Below the pieces are notes generated by a model. It was not told the origin of the DNA. It ran no database searches and saw nothing but the letters and a program-made list of their open reading frames with translations. A stretch of 64,000 bases of DNA, from NCBI GenBank assembly GCA_008692225.1, contig VICG01000001.1, positions 3,077,501 to 3,141,500 on the forward strand, in the 5' to 3' direction. Below are positions 49,501 to 60,159 of the stretch, in pieces (the first letter of the stretch is position 1; every line of letters starts with the position of its first letter). A program made the position numbers and the translations under genes. This DNA comes from Monilinia fructicola. Lineage: Eukaryota; Ascomycota; Leotiomycetes; Helotiales; Sclerotiniaceae.

Positions 49501-51595
49501 ATGCTTTTAAGATTTCGTGGTCCGGATGGGACAGTCCGTATTTCTGTTGAAGCAGATGAAACCTTTGGTCAACTTGGTGAAAAGGTTGGTCTATCATGAA
49601 TTGCATATACATTTATGGGCTCTTACTGACTGGCGTGCTACTACAGCTTGTAAAACTCCTACCTGAGAAACTTGATCCTAAGACTTTAACACTTTCGAAT
49701 GCGCCGAGTGGTGGGGATGACAAGCTTCTTATGGAAATTGCGAGAGCCAAAGTTTCGCAGATTGGACTTAAGTAAGTTAAGGGTGTACGAAGTCTTTGAG
49801 TACTTTTACTGACAAATTAAAGGAATGGCGATATGGTATTTATCAATTACAAGCTCTTGGATAGTCTTTCAAATGGTGATTCTACCGCTTCCACCTTGAC
49901 TTCCCCGCCATCGCATCTTATCTCCTCGACGAATCGTTTGAACGGAAATGCCGTTCTACCAGAAACTATACCTATCAATGTTCCAACTCAAGAAGTAACG
50001 TCACCGTCTGAAAAGATAAAGAATCCATGGGAGGTTGTCCAACAATCTGATCTCGATAATAGATTAGACAGGAAGGATGGAAAGATTCCTAGGAAGAAGG
50101 ATCAAAAAATGTGTCGACATGGTGAGAAGGGAATGTGCGATTACTGCATGCCGTTGGAACCGTTCAACGCAGAGTATCTGGCGGAAAAGAAAATTAAGAA
50201 CCTCTCATTCCACTCATACTTGCGAAAGATCAACTCGGCAACCAATAAACCAGAGCTAGGAAGCTCTTTTATGCCACCGTTGACTGAGCCATACTATCGT
50301 GTAAAGAAGAACTGCCCATCAGGACACCCTCAGTGGCCGGAAGGTATCTGTACGAAGTGCCAGCCCAGCGCAATCACCCTGCAACCCCAGGCATTCCGCA
50401 TGGTCGATCATGTTGAATTCGCGCAAGCAAGCTTGATCGAAAATTTGCTCAATTTCTGGAGATCCACAGGCGCACAACGTTTTGGATATCTGTACGGTCG
50501 CTACGAGGAGTACACAGAGGTGCCATTAGGGATCAAGGCTGTTGTGGAAGCTATTTATGAACCGCCACAAGTCGACGAACTCGATGGTATCACGTTAAAC
50601 GAATGGGAATCCGAAAAAGATGTCGACGAGATTGCGAGATTGTGCGGCATGGAAAGAGTCGGTGTCATCTGGACTGATCTACTTGACGCAGGTGCATCAG
50701 ATGGCAGTGTTATATGCAAAAGGCATATTGACTCGTACTATTTATCATCACTAGAAATCGCATTTGCAGCACGTTTACAAGCAAAGCACCCCAAACCGAC
50801 AAAATGGAGTGATACCGGCAAATTTGGTTCGAATTTTGTTACCTGTGTGATTTCAGCGGATGAGACCGGAGGGATTGCGATATCTGCCTATCAAGTCTCA
50901 AACTCAGCCGTAGAGATGGTTCGAGCAGATATTGTCGAACCGTCCGCCGACCCCGCTGTGATGATCGTTCGCAGTGAAGGAGATGACGATTCTGACACGA
51001 GCGCACGATATATTCCTGAAGTCTTTTACCGAAAAATTAATGAGTATGGTAGAAGTGTTCAAGAAAATGCTAAACCATCTTTCCCAGTTGAATATTTACT
51101 CGTCACATTAACTCATGGATTTCCTAGCGACCCTAAACCAGCATTCATGGCCAAGGGTTCTTTCACCATCGAGAATCGTTTAGTCATTGGCCAGGAACAA
51201 GATATCAAGGACGTTGGCAAGCAATTGGGGCTTGATAAAGATGGACAGCTCACCCAATCTAGCGATGGCATTGTCGCAGTATCTGACTTCCATCTCCTTT
51301 GCTTCATATATAGTTTGGGGATCTTGAACAAAGTCCGTAACTGCACTTCCTTCCACATCCATGATCCTGATACTAATATATCTATTTGTAGGAAGAAATG
51401 GCACTTCTCTGCCGCGTGGCTACACAACACGATCTGGCAGATGGATATCAATTGATAGCTACGCCTGGATGGGCAACTTTCCTTGCAATTTTACAATCGA
51501 CCGGTGAGCGACCCCCAAAACGTCAGTCGCCATCCGATGATGATGGTCCTACAGAGCGTCTTGCTAAAAGGGTTGGCGGAGTAAGGCTAGATTGA
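49501..51595 (+). CDS. NPL4: Npl4, ubiquitin-binding Cdc48 cofactor
   Basis: With Ufd1 it guides ubiquitylated substrates to the Cdc48 segregase (ERAD, proteasomal delivery). 640 aa from four exons; introns 49585-49646, 49772-49822 and 51333-51391 (62, 51, 59 nt), 1923 nt in frame. The N-terminal ubiquitin-like UBX fold starts [20 protein letters not shown]. The zinc modules follow: [19 protein letters not shown] and [20 protein letters not shown]. Then the MPN-like domain begins [20 protein letters not shown] and includes [20 protein letters not shown] and GVIWTDLLD. The CTD ([32 protein letters not shown]) and a basic NLS-like tail ([11 protein letters not shown]) end the protein. The final intron replaces the apparent longer ORF end. 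Confidence 0.95.
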
Positions 51596-53121
51596 ATAAA
51601 TAGTCTAATCCCAGGCTATTTTATTCTTTTGCGGCTTATGCTCTGATTATGATAGGTCTCTGATCACCAAAACAAATTCGAGGACTACGTCTGCGTAATG
51701 GAAAAAACAAGTGTTGAGAACAGGATGGGGGGCAAGGGAAACGACAGATGTTCACACATGGTTTATTGAACGGAACTCCCAAACTAGGCAAAAAGTACAG
51801 GGCGATGAGGATTTTTGGAGCTTAATGGATAGAGCGGTGGCTCAGGTGTTAACAAAGGGATACATAAAAGGCGTAGGATTCTCCAAGATGAGGGGAAGCA
51901 AGATATCACAGGCCGATACATTCGTCTTGAGATAGTTGACAAATTATAAAATTCAATATGGTTTACTATTGTGGGTGACCTTTAACCGAGAGCTTGAAAT
52001 GTATCCCAATGTTCTCATCCTCTATCCTTTTTTTTTTGACAGTCAACTCCGCTCCATATCTTCATATTCAACATGAGGCTATGCGGTCCATCTAATGTGC
52101 CGACTTGGCATAGTATCCAATTAATATAGGTAGATTTACGGCAAAGTAACAAGCTCTCGAAGGGTATCTACATGGAACGAAGGGGTTAGTTGCATGGCTC
52201 TTCACGGCGTTCATCTTTCGCCATCATCGAGGTAATGACAAAACCGGCGGATGCCCAGTTCTCTCATTCTTGAGTCATCCCATGTCCCATCGAGACCGAG
52301 CCCGACCAAGTATAGGCGTGTCCAGTCCCAACTTCCCCTCTCCTTACCGTCTATTATTCAAGTGGAAGGGAAGGGAAGGGAAGGGAAGGCAAAAACTTGA
52401 GATGATAGCGGGTTGTTTGATGTGGTGTTTCATGGTACCGACTAGTCTGTCTTTGGGGGGGGGCAAAAATCATCATTGTTGTTCTTTGAGTGAGATGCTG
52501 GAGGGCACGATGGATGGATATCGATCGCGGTCTTCTTGGGTGGTCAAGGATCGAGGAGTTTGGGGATGGTGAGCTTGGGAAAGGACGACTGGCTCTATAG
52601 GTGGGGGAGGGGATGTGTTGATGAAGATTGTTGGTTTGCTCGGATATGCTGGTCGTAGACTTGATTTTATCGGGGGAGAAGAATGGAAGATCTAATTTTT
52701 CGTATGTTGAGTTGACGTTTGTGGTTTCACGGTTTCAGGCCATGTATCAGTTCTTTGTGCTTCTCCTCGGGAGCATTTCATGGGTACCTCTTACTTTTGG
52801 CTTTGGGGACTGGGCAAGGAAGGTAGGGTTGATACGGCCAAGTGAGAGAAAGAACGATAGGGACGACTCTCAGAAATTTTCTATACCCTTCAAATTTGTT
52901 CCCCTTTCTTGTTCACTTCCACGGTTGTAGTAAAAATCACCATAATTATTTTGGTAGCCACTCGTTTTGTCATTCATTTCATAACATACATACCTAACCT
53001 TGAAATATATCCACAGGTCACAAAGTTGCTTTGTCGGGGAAAAAAAGTACATGACAACAATCAGACTCCAACTATACCTACTCGCTACCACACTCATTCC
53101 TAGAAGACGAACTCAGAATCG
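51596..53121. other. Intergenic spacer
   Basis: 1.5 kb. Holds a T10 run (about 52029-52038), GGGAA repeats (52362-52389) and a G8-9 run near 52456-52464. Open frames such as 51711-51935 have no domain or neighbour support. The right 150 bases are the likely promoter of the disordered-protein gene. Confidence 0.5.
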
Positions 53122-54363
53122 ATGTCTAGCCTTGAAGCGGCTCCCTCGTCCTCAATCAGACGGGAAAGCCCCCCTCTATATCTTGGAACTTCTTCTGGAA
53201 GCTCTATTGCTGAGATCAGTACATCGATTTCTCCACTCCCATCTCCTTCTTTCGTTAGATATTTCAAGGGCTGTGCTGTACCACCCAAGCTAGTGGGTAT
53301 CTCGGAGGAGGCTGTACTTCAAAAGTTTGCTAAAATGACGCCAATAATGAAAGTGATTGGCAAGGGTAAAAGCTCGGAAGTTACGACCTTCACTCGACAT
53401 GAGGCGGTCCCTGGGCTGGTTGATATTTCAGATCCAACAGAAGCATTCGAGATTGGTAACTTTGTTTCTTTCAACATCCCCGTGTTTGCGTTAACTTGAT
53501 ATTCATTAGATACTCCTCATCCTGACGAATCGCCTATGACAACCATGCGCTCTGCCAGTTTAGGATCGATTCCTACCACCCAATGGGAAAAGCCAAAAGT
53601 CAAGGCATACAAGCCTTGTAGATCTATGGGGGATGAAGGGGCACGCAAGTCGAAACAGATGATTGAAAAGGAGAATGATGACATCTTTGAGGACGCAGAA
53701 GTCGAGCCACAATCTTGCGGTGAAACTTACGCGGAATTCAATACGGCACCATCATCGCCGATGAGACGTCTATCTGTGGCTGACAGACGCGATATGGATG
53801 GTCCTTATGACGACAGACCTAAATTTCCCTCGGGCGCGACTATGCAAGACTTTTGTGCCTTGCCAGATCATCTTCGAGGTCCTTGCTTTGAAGTGAGCCC
53901 GAGAACTAGCGTTTTGGATGGTCCACATGCCATCCCAAATATTGACAAAATTTTGGCTATGAGTAAGGGCGATGCCTCTGTGGAACCCTCACTCGTCAAA
54001 CCTCTCGAGGCATTGCAAGAAGTATTGTCAGAACCGTCGCCAAAAGCAACAGAAAACTGTATGGGGCAATCGGACGGGGCTACGCCTGCTCGAGCCATGG
54101 CGCCAGATGTTGGTGGTGATTCTCCAGTCCCAGAATTACCCGTCGACCCACTTGCAAAAGACAAAAAAGGGGAAAAACGTACACACAAAGCTATTAATAA
54201 GTTTCGATCGAGCATACGCAAAAGCAGGTATCGTTGTCTAAGAACACCGGTGCTTGTCGTCTTGGTAGGAAAAGAGCTTTCAAAACCAACCAGAGCGGCC
54301 ATTGAAAATATTGCAAGCGGACTTCCTTCAGGAATTAGTGATGTAAAGCCCCTTCCTGCGTGA
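53122..54363 (+). CDS. Largely disordered protein of unrecognised family
   Basis: 395 aa from two exons, intron 53456-53509 (54 nt, gtaac...ttag), 1188 nt in frame. It starts MSSLEAAPSSSIRRESPPLY. Many Ser/Pro and acidic stretches (SPLPSPSF, APSSPMRRLSVADR, ENDDIFEDAEVEPQ, SEPSPKATE) suggest a phosphorylated regulatory protein. A short conserved-looking block is SFVRYFKGCAVPPKLVGISE. The C-terminus is basic (RTHKAINKFRSSIRKSRYRC). An alternative 41-nt intron (about 54229-54269) would end the protein differently. No catalytic motif, signal peptide or membrane segment. I make no functional call. Confidence 0.6.
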
Positions 54364-55765
54364 CAGCGAAAGATGTCTTTGCGAATGAGGGCTAAATTTG
54401 TTAAGCTGGAACTCTCTTTATCTCCGTCGACTCCACGTCGGCACCTTCCGCAGCTTGAACGACTTACACCTATGCCTGTATCGGAGGCCAATTGTTGTGA
54501 GGATTTGGAGGGTTAAGTATAAGAACTTGGCAGTGGCTTCGTAGTAATGGGCATGGAGGAATGACAATGACCTATTAGAATGGATAGAATCATAGACCCT
54601 AATGCAAGGAATTTGTAAAATCGAGACAACAACCTGATGATTTGTAAAGTTCCTAATGATATGGAAGGCATGTCTCTAGTGAACTAATGCCATGCAATCA
54701 TACTCATTAACTAGAACTCGAAGGCGACATGCAAAAATAAGCTAGGCACACTTGGCCAGTGAAGCATAAAACGCAGGATCGAGTAAGCAAAAGCACTGAA
54801 ACTAAGATCCCACCAAAACCACTTTCTCCACAACCCAGAAGTTCACGGGGGAATTCTTCTTAGCTTTCTTATTTCCTATGGGCTGTGAGTCCTCAGCAGC
54901 GTTGGTAGGTCTGCTTACAATCCCGGCGACTTTCCATCCTCACAATCCACCGTGAGCAACAACCGGTGAGCCTCCACACCCACAACTTATCGGCCTGTCA
55001 AACCTCAAGATTTGGGCGTATTCGTCGGAAGTTGCTGAATATGTAGTTTGCAGCGTCCAGAACATACATGCACATTACACATTGAATCCTGTTTGTGGTT
55101 CACAGTGGTGTTATCGGGACTTGTAAGCTTGGAACGTATAGAACGATGTACATACTTGTAAAGTTGCATTATTGAAACGACTGACGAGATGAAGATGATG
55201 GATTTTATCTGTTGAGAGGAGGATTGGTGGTGAGGAGGTGAGCGAGCGGACTTATTACTGCTCGTCTAAGTAGAGGGGTGATTCGTTATAGTTCTACCTA
55301 GGTACGGACGCCATTGTTGTTTTTATATGAAATCTTAGAATCTATTTTTACAAATAATTATGATTAGAGGTATGGATACATCAATTTTGAATTATATACA
55401 TACATTATATAAGCAGTAGAGGATTCATAAGCATCACCACATCCTTCAAATTTGACAGTCAAATTGATAGCCAACGTATTACTTACTGTACAGCATGTAG
55501 ACAAAGTCTCTCAAACTCGTACAGTGCAGAGTCATTACATAATCATAATTAGACATCCCGACACCCCACCTACTGTTGTACTACTGTACGGCAACCCAGA
55601 AATCCCACCGCACCGCACGCCCCCCATCCCCACATCCACCAATCCCCATCTCGCAAGCCGTGCCTCCTGCTCTCGTCCCCGCCGTACCCCTGCAAAAAAA
55701 AGCTTGCACGCGGAACCCTCCAATATATATCGAAAAACCCTCGCTTGGTCCAACAAACATGCCAA
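54364..55765. other. Intergenic, with upstream elements of the tRNA gene at its right end
   Basis: 1.4 kb. The right edge has a TATATAT box (55724-55730) about 40 bp before the tRNA and a CAACAAAC motif (55751-55758) resembling CAA start elements of fungal tRNA genes. A CCTAGGTAC palindrome is near 55297. No gene is evident elsewhere. Confidence 0.55.
55724..55730 (+). promoter_or_regulatory. TATA-like box upstream of tRNA-Ile
   Basis: TATATAT lies 36-42 bp before the mature tRNA 5' end, a spacing seen for Pol III TATA elements upstream of tRNA genes in some fungi. This matters because the internal A box is split by an insertion. Confidence 0.5.
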
Positions 55766-55926
55766 ACTCCAGTGACGCGTAAGTTACTGCCTCCATTCCC
55801 AAATGAAGGTTCCTCAGGCTAATAGTGAAATTTATAGAGTGGTTAGCGTGTCGTTCTTATATTCTTCCCCTTGTGGATTAATATGAAGTTATGCGAAAGT
55901 CGTGGGTTCGACACCCACCTGGAGTA
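55766..55926 (+). tRNA. tRNA-Ile(UAU) with two introns, one inside the D arm
   Basis: Mature positions: acceptor ACTCCAG (55766-55772) pairs 7/7 with CTGGAGT (55919-55925), discriminator A at 55926. T8 G9, D stem ACGC (55775-55778) pairs 4/4 with GCGT (55846-55849), D loop AGTGGTTA (55838-55845, with A14, G15, G18, G19, A21). G26. Anticodon arm TCGTT (55851-55855), loop CTTATA plus A (55856-55861, 55891), anticodon TAT (55858-55860), stem TGCGA (four pairs including one wobble, U-U at 31-39). Variable AAGTC, T stem GTGGG/CCCAC 5/5, loop TTCGACA. Total 73 nt. Two interruptions: 55779-55837 (59 nt) between positions 13 and 14, and 55862-55890 (29 nt) after position 37, the normal eukaryotic site. 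A T8 Pol III terminator lies 27 nt downstream. Confidence 0.85.
55779..55837 (+). other. 59-nt spliceosomal-like intron in the D arm of the tRNA gene
   Basis: Begins GTAAGT, has CTAAT at 55819-55823 (branch A about 15 nt before the end) and finishes TTTATAG. These match the introns of nearby protein genes in length and signals. It separates tRNA positions 13 and 14; removing exactly this segment restores a 4-bp D stem and a canonical D loop. It also splits the Pol III A box. Confidence 0.75.
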
Positions 55927-55952
55927 TCAATTCCAGTTGACACCGGTACATA

Positions 55953-55960
55953 TTTTTTTT
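55953..55960 (+). terminator. Pol III T-run terminator
   Basis: Eight consecutive T's, 27 nt after the tRNA 3' end, long enough to stop RNA polymerase III. Confidence 0.7.
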
Positions 55961-56597
55961 GGACTTTTCCTTTTGGCGCCTCTTTGTTGGAATGTACTTC
56001 CTTTCAGGAGTGGAAGAGGATGATTGATTGGTGTTGGGGTCGGTTTGATTGATTTTTGGAATTGGGATTGGATTATGGCGCAGAGTAAGCGATGGGCCAT
56101 ATTCTGGCCGTCTCTTGGATTGCTGCGGTTACGTTTCCTTTCACCCTTCCAAACTGCATTTTTTTTAACAAGAAACGATATTTAAGCTGGACCCTTAGCT
56201 TCTACAACTTGAGATACAGATTTGCTAGACATATGGAGTACATCTATCACGTACAGAAGAAATCGGAACCAACTTCATTAGCAAATATGCATGGGTTGAA
56301 ATGTGTGAATAATAAGTGACCATACTTCCTCTGTTTACATACGAACAGTTTTGCGCCCCAAGTCGCCCGAGATAAACCAACGCTAGAATTAGGTATTTGG
56401 CAACCCGAAATTGATATAAATCTTGCTCAAGTGCACAATCAACTCCCCGATGCCTCATATTGGTCCATGTACCTCGATATACGCTTCTTCCTTGTACCAA
56501 AGAGACGTTTTAATGATATCACTCTCCCTCCCTGACATGAATCTCCCATCTTTTCCCCATCTTACCGCCTAACCCACCAACTCCATGACTCAAGACC
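55961..56597. other. Intergenic between the tRNA and the copper transporter 3' end
   Basis: 637 bases, no gene seen. The right side is the 3' flank of the minus-strand transporter gene. Confidence 0.5.
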
Positions 56598-57326
56598 CTA
56601 ATGGCATGCCGTCTCCTTTGAAACCGAAGTATCCTTTCCAAAGATCAAGAATCCCACGAATGCGCCCACGCCCACTGCAATCATAACCCATCCATTATAC
56701 GTCATGAAAAGCAACCTATCCACTTATTAGCATACACATACACACACACACACACACAATGGATCGGGTCCCCAAAACTTACATCAGCATAAAGGCATAG
56801 AAATACTGAAAGGCATACAGCGCAGCCTTGACGACGTGCGCCCTCTGGCCCACTTCTTCTTGATTGCGTCCTGCCCAGAGAAAAGGCCGATTTTCAGTAA
56901 CATCATCCACTTAATTTGTATACACAGTCTCAGCTCTTCATTCCACTGCTCCGGCATGAAAGTCGAGGGAAGGGGAAGGGGACGGTGGCATGCAAGAGCG
57001 CTTACGTGTGATGGAGCCTTGCTGTTTCTCGACCCAAGATTCGTAGCGGCGAGTGAGCGAGCGAATCGCTTCGTAGCCGGCGGTGATGGCGATCACGCCG
57101 AGCAGAGAGACGATGAGGGAGAAGGTGGAGCGGATGTGCCACCAGCGGAAGATGATGCACAGGTTGGTTGTGTCCCAGGTGAAGAGCATCTGCGATGAAA
57201 CAAACGGTCAATGATTGGAGATGGGGTGAGGGTCACGAATGGAAGACGGACGTTCATGTTACATCTATCTCCTCCCATATCCATCCCCATGCCGTGCATG
57301 CTGTGATCCATATGCGAGTGGTCCAT
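56598..57326 (-). CDS. Ctr-family copper transporter
   Basis: 154 aa from four exons; introns 57190-57251, 56871-57005 and 56716-56782 (62, 135, 67 nt), 465 nt in frame. The N-terminus is a Met/His copper-binding segment (MDHSHMDHSMHGMGMDMGGD) followed by MLFTWDTTNLCIIFRWWHI, then the first membrane helix (STFSLIVSLLGVIAITAGYE). The second helix carries the family signature Met-x3-Met (FQYFYAFMLMLLFMTYNGW) and the third a GxxxG run (AVGVGAFVGFLIFG). The end KDTSVSKETACH has the C-terminal His/Cys. Ctr trimers import Cu(I); the short N-terminus and length suggest a Ctr2-like or small Ctr3-like protein, of vacuolar or plasma membrane. Intron 3 contains a (CA)n microsatellite (about 56736-56758). 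Head-to-head with BNA1. Confidence 0.9.
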
Positions 57327-57977
57327 TGCGACTTTGGGTATTGTGTTGTTATTGGTGGTGGTGGTGGTGGTGGTGGTGGTGGTGGTGTTGAATATTGCAA
57401 TGATCCTTATCGGTGAGATGGTGAAGAGCCGAGCTTGATGAGCGTCTTGGATAAGGGGCAGATGATGAATTGAGAGATCAGAGTCAAGATAGAGATAAAT
57501 CTACAATATATGTCACTTCTTGGAGCGGTAATGCCATGAGTTGTGAAGAACTAACGTGATTGATTAATTGCACCAATTACCGAAAGCCATGAGCCGATGG
57601 TCCCTTGCTTTACCTTCTCAAATGCGCGCAAAACCTACCTAGGTACCTAGGTGTTGTACTGACTGCCCGTATCATACATAGCTCAGACACATCCATGGAT
57701 GCATCATCTCTCTTCTCTCTTTATCGGGCAACGCACGGACACCCAGTTTTACTCCGTAACCTTATACTCTGCAGAAATTATGTTATTACTGTGTGAATGT
57801 TGCTCCTTGTAGGTATACTCCGTACAGTGACCGCCATTCTTCTGCCGCAATCGGGTCCGTCGGCTTGGGAGGGGCAACTACGAGATGGATGCTTACGAAT
57901 GTCGGAATTGAGCTTGTAAATATTCACCTAGTCAGCCCTGGTGCTAGGTTCCATACAAGAAAAAACAACCTTCCGAA
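57327..57977. promoter_or_regulatory. Shared divergent promoter, copper transporter / BNA1
   Basis: 651 bp. A (GTG)n trinucleotide array of about eleven units occupies 57354-57387, just upstream of the transporter start. A CCTAGGTACCTAGG palindrome cluster is at about 57636-57651, and TACTCCGTAC at about 57816-57825. No copper-responsive element could be confirmed by eye. Confidence 0.45.
57354..57387. repeat. (GTG)n trinucleotide microsatellite
   Basis: About eleven uninterrupted GTG/GGT units immediately upstream of the copper transporter ATG (distance about 28 bp), so it probably lies in the 5' leader or core promoter. Confidence 0.9.
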
Positions 57978-58624
57978 ATGCTCACAAGTCCTCTAAATTT
58001 GCCCAAGTGGTAAGAGATTGTTGTGACCGTCACCACAGCGATTTATTCTAACCATTGCACAGGCTCGAAGAGAACTCTCATCTTCTAAAGCCTCCCATCA
58101 ATAACTACTGCGTTTACAACAAAGATGTGACTGTTATGGTACGATGTTCTTCTCCTATCATCACACCGTGCCATTTCTAAGCTCTACAGATCGTAGGAGG
58201 TCCAAATGCACGAACCGATTATCATATCAACGAAACCGCAGAATGGTTCTACCAGTACAAAGGAGCCATGATGCTAAAGGTGGTGGATGAAGGCGAGTTC
58301 AAGGATATAATTATTGGTGAAGGAGACATGTTCCTTTTGCCCCCCAATACTCCGCACAACCCCGTTCGATTCGCAAATACGGTGGGCATTGTGCTAGAGC
58401 AACCAAGGCCAGAAGGTTCCTTGGACAGGTTGAGATGGTATTGTACCAACTGTCGCGAGGTGGTAGAGGAAGCCGCTTTCCATTGTACGGATTTAGGCAC
58501 GCAGATCAAGGAGGCTGTGAATAGCTTCAAGAATAGTGAGGAGAGAAGGAAGTGCAAGAAATGCGGGACGTTTGCGGAATCTGCACCTCTCCCTGGATCT
58601 ATCAAGGACCCAAACCTTGCTTGA
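57978..58624 (+). CDS. BNA1: 3-hydroxyanthranilate 3,4-dioxygenase
   Basis: Non-heme Fe(II) dioxygenase of the kynurenine route to NAD; converts 3-hydroxyanthranilate to the precursor of quinolinate, cytosolic. 180 aa from three exons; introns 58010-58062 and 58139-58189 (53, 51 nt), 543 nt in frame. The tiny first exon encodes [11 protein letters not shown]; then [40 protein letters not shown] (metal-binding His and Glu), [34 protein letters not shown] (third metal His) and [20 protein letters not shown] / [10 protein letters not shown], which form the rubredoxin-like C-terminal CxxC site seen in fungal and bacterial enzymes. Length is typical. It converges with the FAHD1-like gene at 103 bp. 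Confidence 0.95.
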
Positions 58625-58727
58625 TCAATAGGAAAAATAAACAGTGAATGACATCTCTAGAATGCAGCCCCAAACCCCCTCGTGCGTATTTTTGGGTATC
58701 CTGATATAAATTCTATACCTAATTTCC

Positions 58728-59609
58728 TCAAGTCTCCTTGAATTCGTATGTACTCGTCGACTCCTCGACCGCAACTTCAATTTTTCCTTCCTCCAACTCC
58801 TTACCCCCAACGGTGATGCCGACCCTCATAACATCTCCAGGTTTCACAGATCCAACACCCTTTGGTGTACCAGTTAAGACGATATCTCCCTTTTCTAAAG
58901 TCATGACCTTCGAGATATCACTCAATATTCTGGGAATTCGGAACAGCATCAATTCTGTAGAGTCCTTTTGTCTGTGCTCATTATTGACCGTGAGCCACAC
59001 AGTAGCATTATGAGGATCCGGAATTTGGGACTTGGAAATGATGTTACTCATTGGCAGGAAGGTATCGAAACCCTTTGCAATATCCCATGGGAGTCCCTTC
59101 TTCTTCGCTTCGTTTTGAGCGTTACGAGCGGTCATATCAATGCTCATTGCATAGCCTATGTTGTTCGATAATTAGAAATAGGATGGAGTCATCCACTCGA
59201 AGATACGCACTTTCGATTGAATCATAAGCTTCCTTTTCATTTTCCGCCTCGAGATTCTTGACCTGCTTTCCTATGATCAAGGCCAATTCCACTTCATAAT
59301 GTAAATCTACACCTCTTGGTCGAATGACAGCTCCGGCCTTGGGGGGAAGAATCGAGGAGGTTGGTTTGAGGAAGAAGAATGGTTTGTTTGGGCTTGGAGT
59401 TGTTCAACTCCGCGACATGATCTCTGTTTTCAATTAGACCATCAATCGCCTATATACTTTGCAGATACTCCAATGAAGAATATAAGAAGCAAGTTCATGG
59501 ACGGGAAGTGGGGGTAAACATACGCGTAGTTCCTCCCGATACATACAACCTTTGAAGCACTCTTAAAGGGAGATATAGTGGCAACTCCACGACGGAAGAT
59601 TAATGACAT
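58728..59609 (-). CDS. FAH-family hydrolase, FAHD1-like (one apparent frameshift)
   Basis: 241 aa after one correction; exons split by introns 59424-59523 and 59156-59210 (100, 55 nt). The start MSLIFRRGVATISPFKSASK precedes VVCIGRNYADHVAELNNSKP, the FAHD1/acylpyruvase signature. Metal-binding block RPRGVDLHYEVELALIIGKQ, then AMSIDMTARNAQNEAKKKGL, FDTFLPMSNII, and VLTGTPKGVGSVKPGD close the family fold. FAHD1 proteins hydrolyse acylpyruvates and decarboxylate oxaloacetate, usually in mitochondria; the basic N-terminus fits a short presequence. One extra base in the run at 59383-59385 breaks the frame after KPKQ; removing it yields KPKQPFFFLKPTSSILPPKA and 726 nt. Confidence 0.88.
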
Positions 59610-59867
59610 ACTGAAAGATTGTATACAAAAATGGTACTTCCAAACTTCTTCATTACAGTATCAAATTGGCGTGGTTACTCAAGCTCAAGTGAACGAGCAC
59701 TTGAGGCGGAGATCTTTATGCGACCTGTTGGACCATGCAGTGGAGACCCCACTCGGGCGTAGATGAGACGAGCTTATCAACGGTCATTCGCGGAAGTTCT
59801 TGCCGGCACTGAGCGTTTTAATCATCTTTTCCATCCATGGATGATAGCTTGTGTCGCAGATATGCAT

Positions 59868-59906
59868 GATGGGTATCTAGTATGGGTATCTAGTATGGGT
59901 ATCTAC
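59868..59906. repeat. 13-bp tandem repeat, three copies
   Basis: TATGGGTATCTAG-type units at 59868-59880, 59881-59893 and 59894-59906, with one-base differences in the first and last. Ends two bases before the target-site TA of the MITE. Confidence 0.9.
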
Positions 59907-59909
59907 TTA

Positions 59910-60159
59910 CTTGGCGTTGTTTTGGGTTAATGCCGGGCTAAAAATCTACAAAATAGTATATCTTTTAAATTCTTTTTTATATATTATAAACTTCCATTTT
60001 TAAGAATTTAAATATACTAAACGTTTATTTTTTAACTTAATAATGCTGTATATCATTATTTATAATTTTTAATGCATATGTTGATTTATTATAATTTTTT
60101 AAAATAAGTTCCGTTTTCAGTTAATTTTTAGCCCGGCATTGACCCAAAACAACGCCAAG
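59910..60159. mobile_element. MITE with TA target duplication (Tc1/mariner-type)
   Basis: Terminal inverted repeats of about 36 bp begin CTTGGCGTTGTTTTGGGT on the left (59910) and end with its complement ...CGCCAAG at 60159. The arms differ at one base (TTAATG versus TCAATG when oriented alike). Both ends are flanked by TA (59908-59909 and 60160-60161), the target preference of Tc1/mariner transposases. The interior of about 180 bp is almost pure A/T and has no open frame, so this is a non-autonomous element. High arm identity suggests recent activity. Not previously named as far as I can tell from memory. Confidence 0.9.

Noticed and set aside
53868..54491. 207-codon minus-strand ORF
   Set aside because: It lies antisense to the disordered-protein exon 2, whose + frame has an intron-linked first exon and coherent composition.
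55760..55910. A tiny spliced mRNA (ATG at 55759 region, GT-AG intron 55779-55837) instead of a tRNA
   Set aside because: The frame encodes only about 24 residues with no domain, whereas removing the same segment gives a perfect tRNA with all conserved bases, a Pol III terminator and a TATA box. Chance formation of 16 paired positions is very unlikely. The mRNA explanation of the intron signals is kept only as an alternative.
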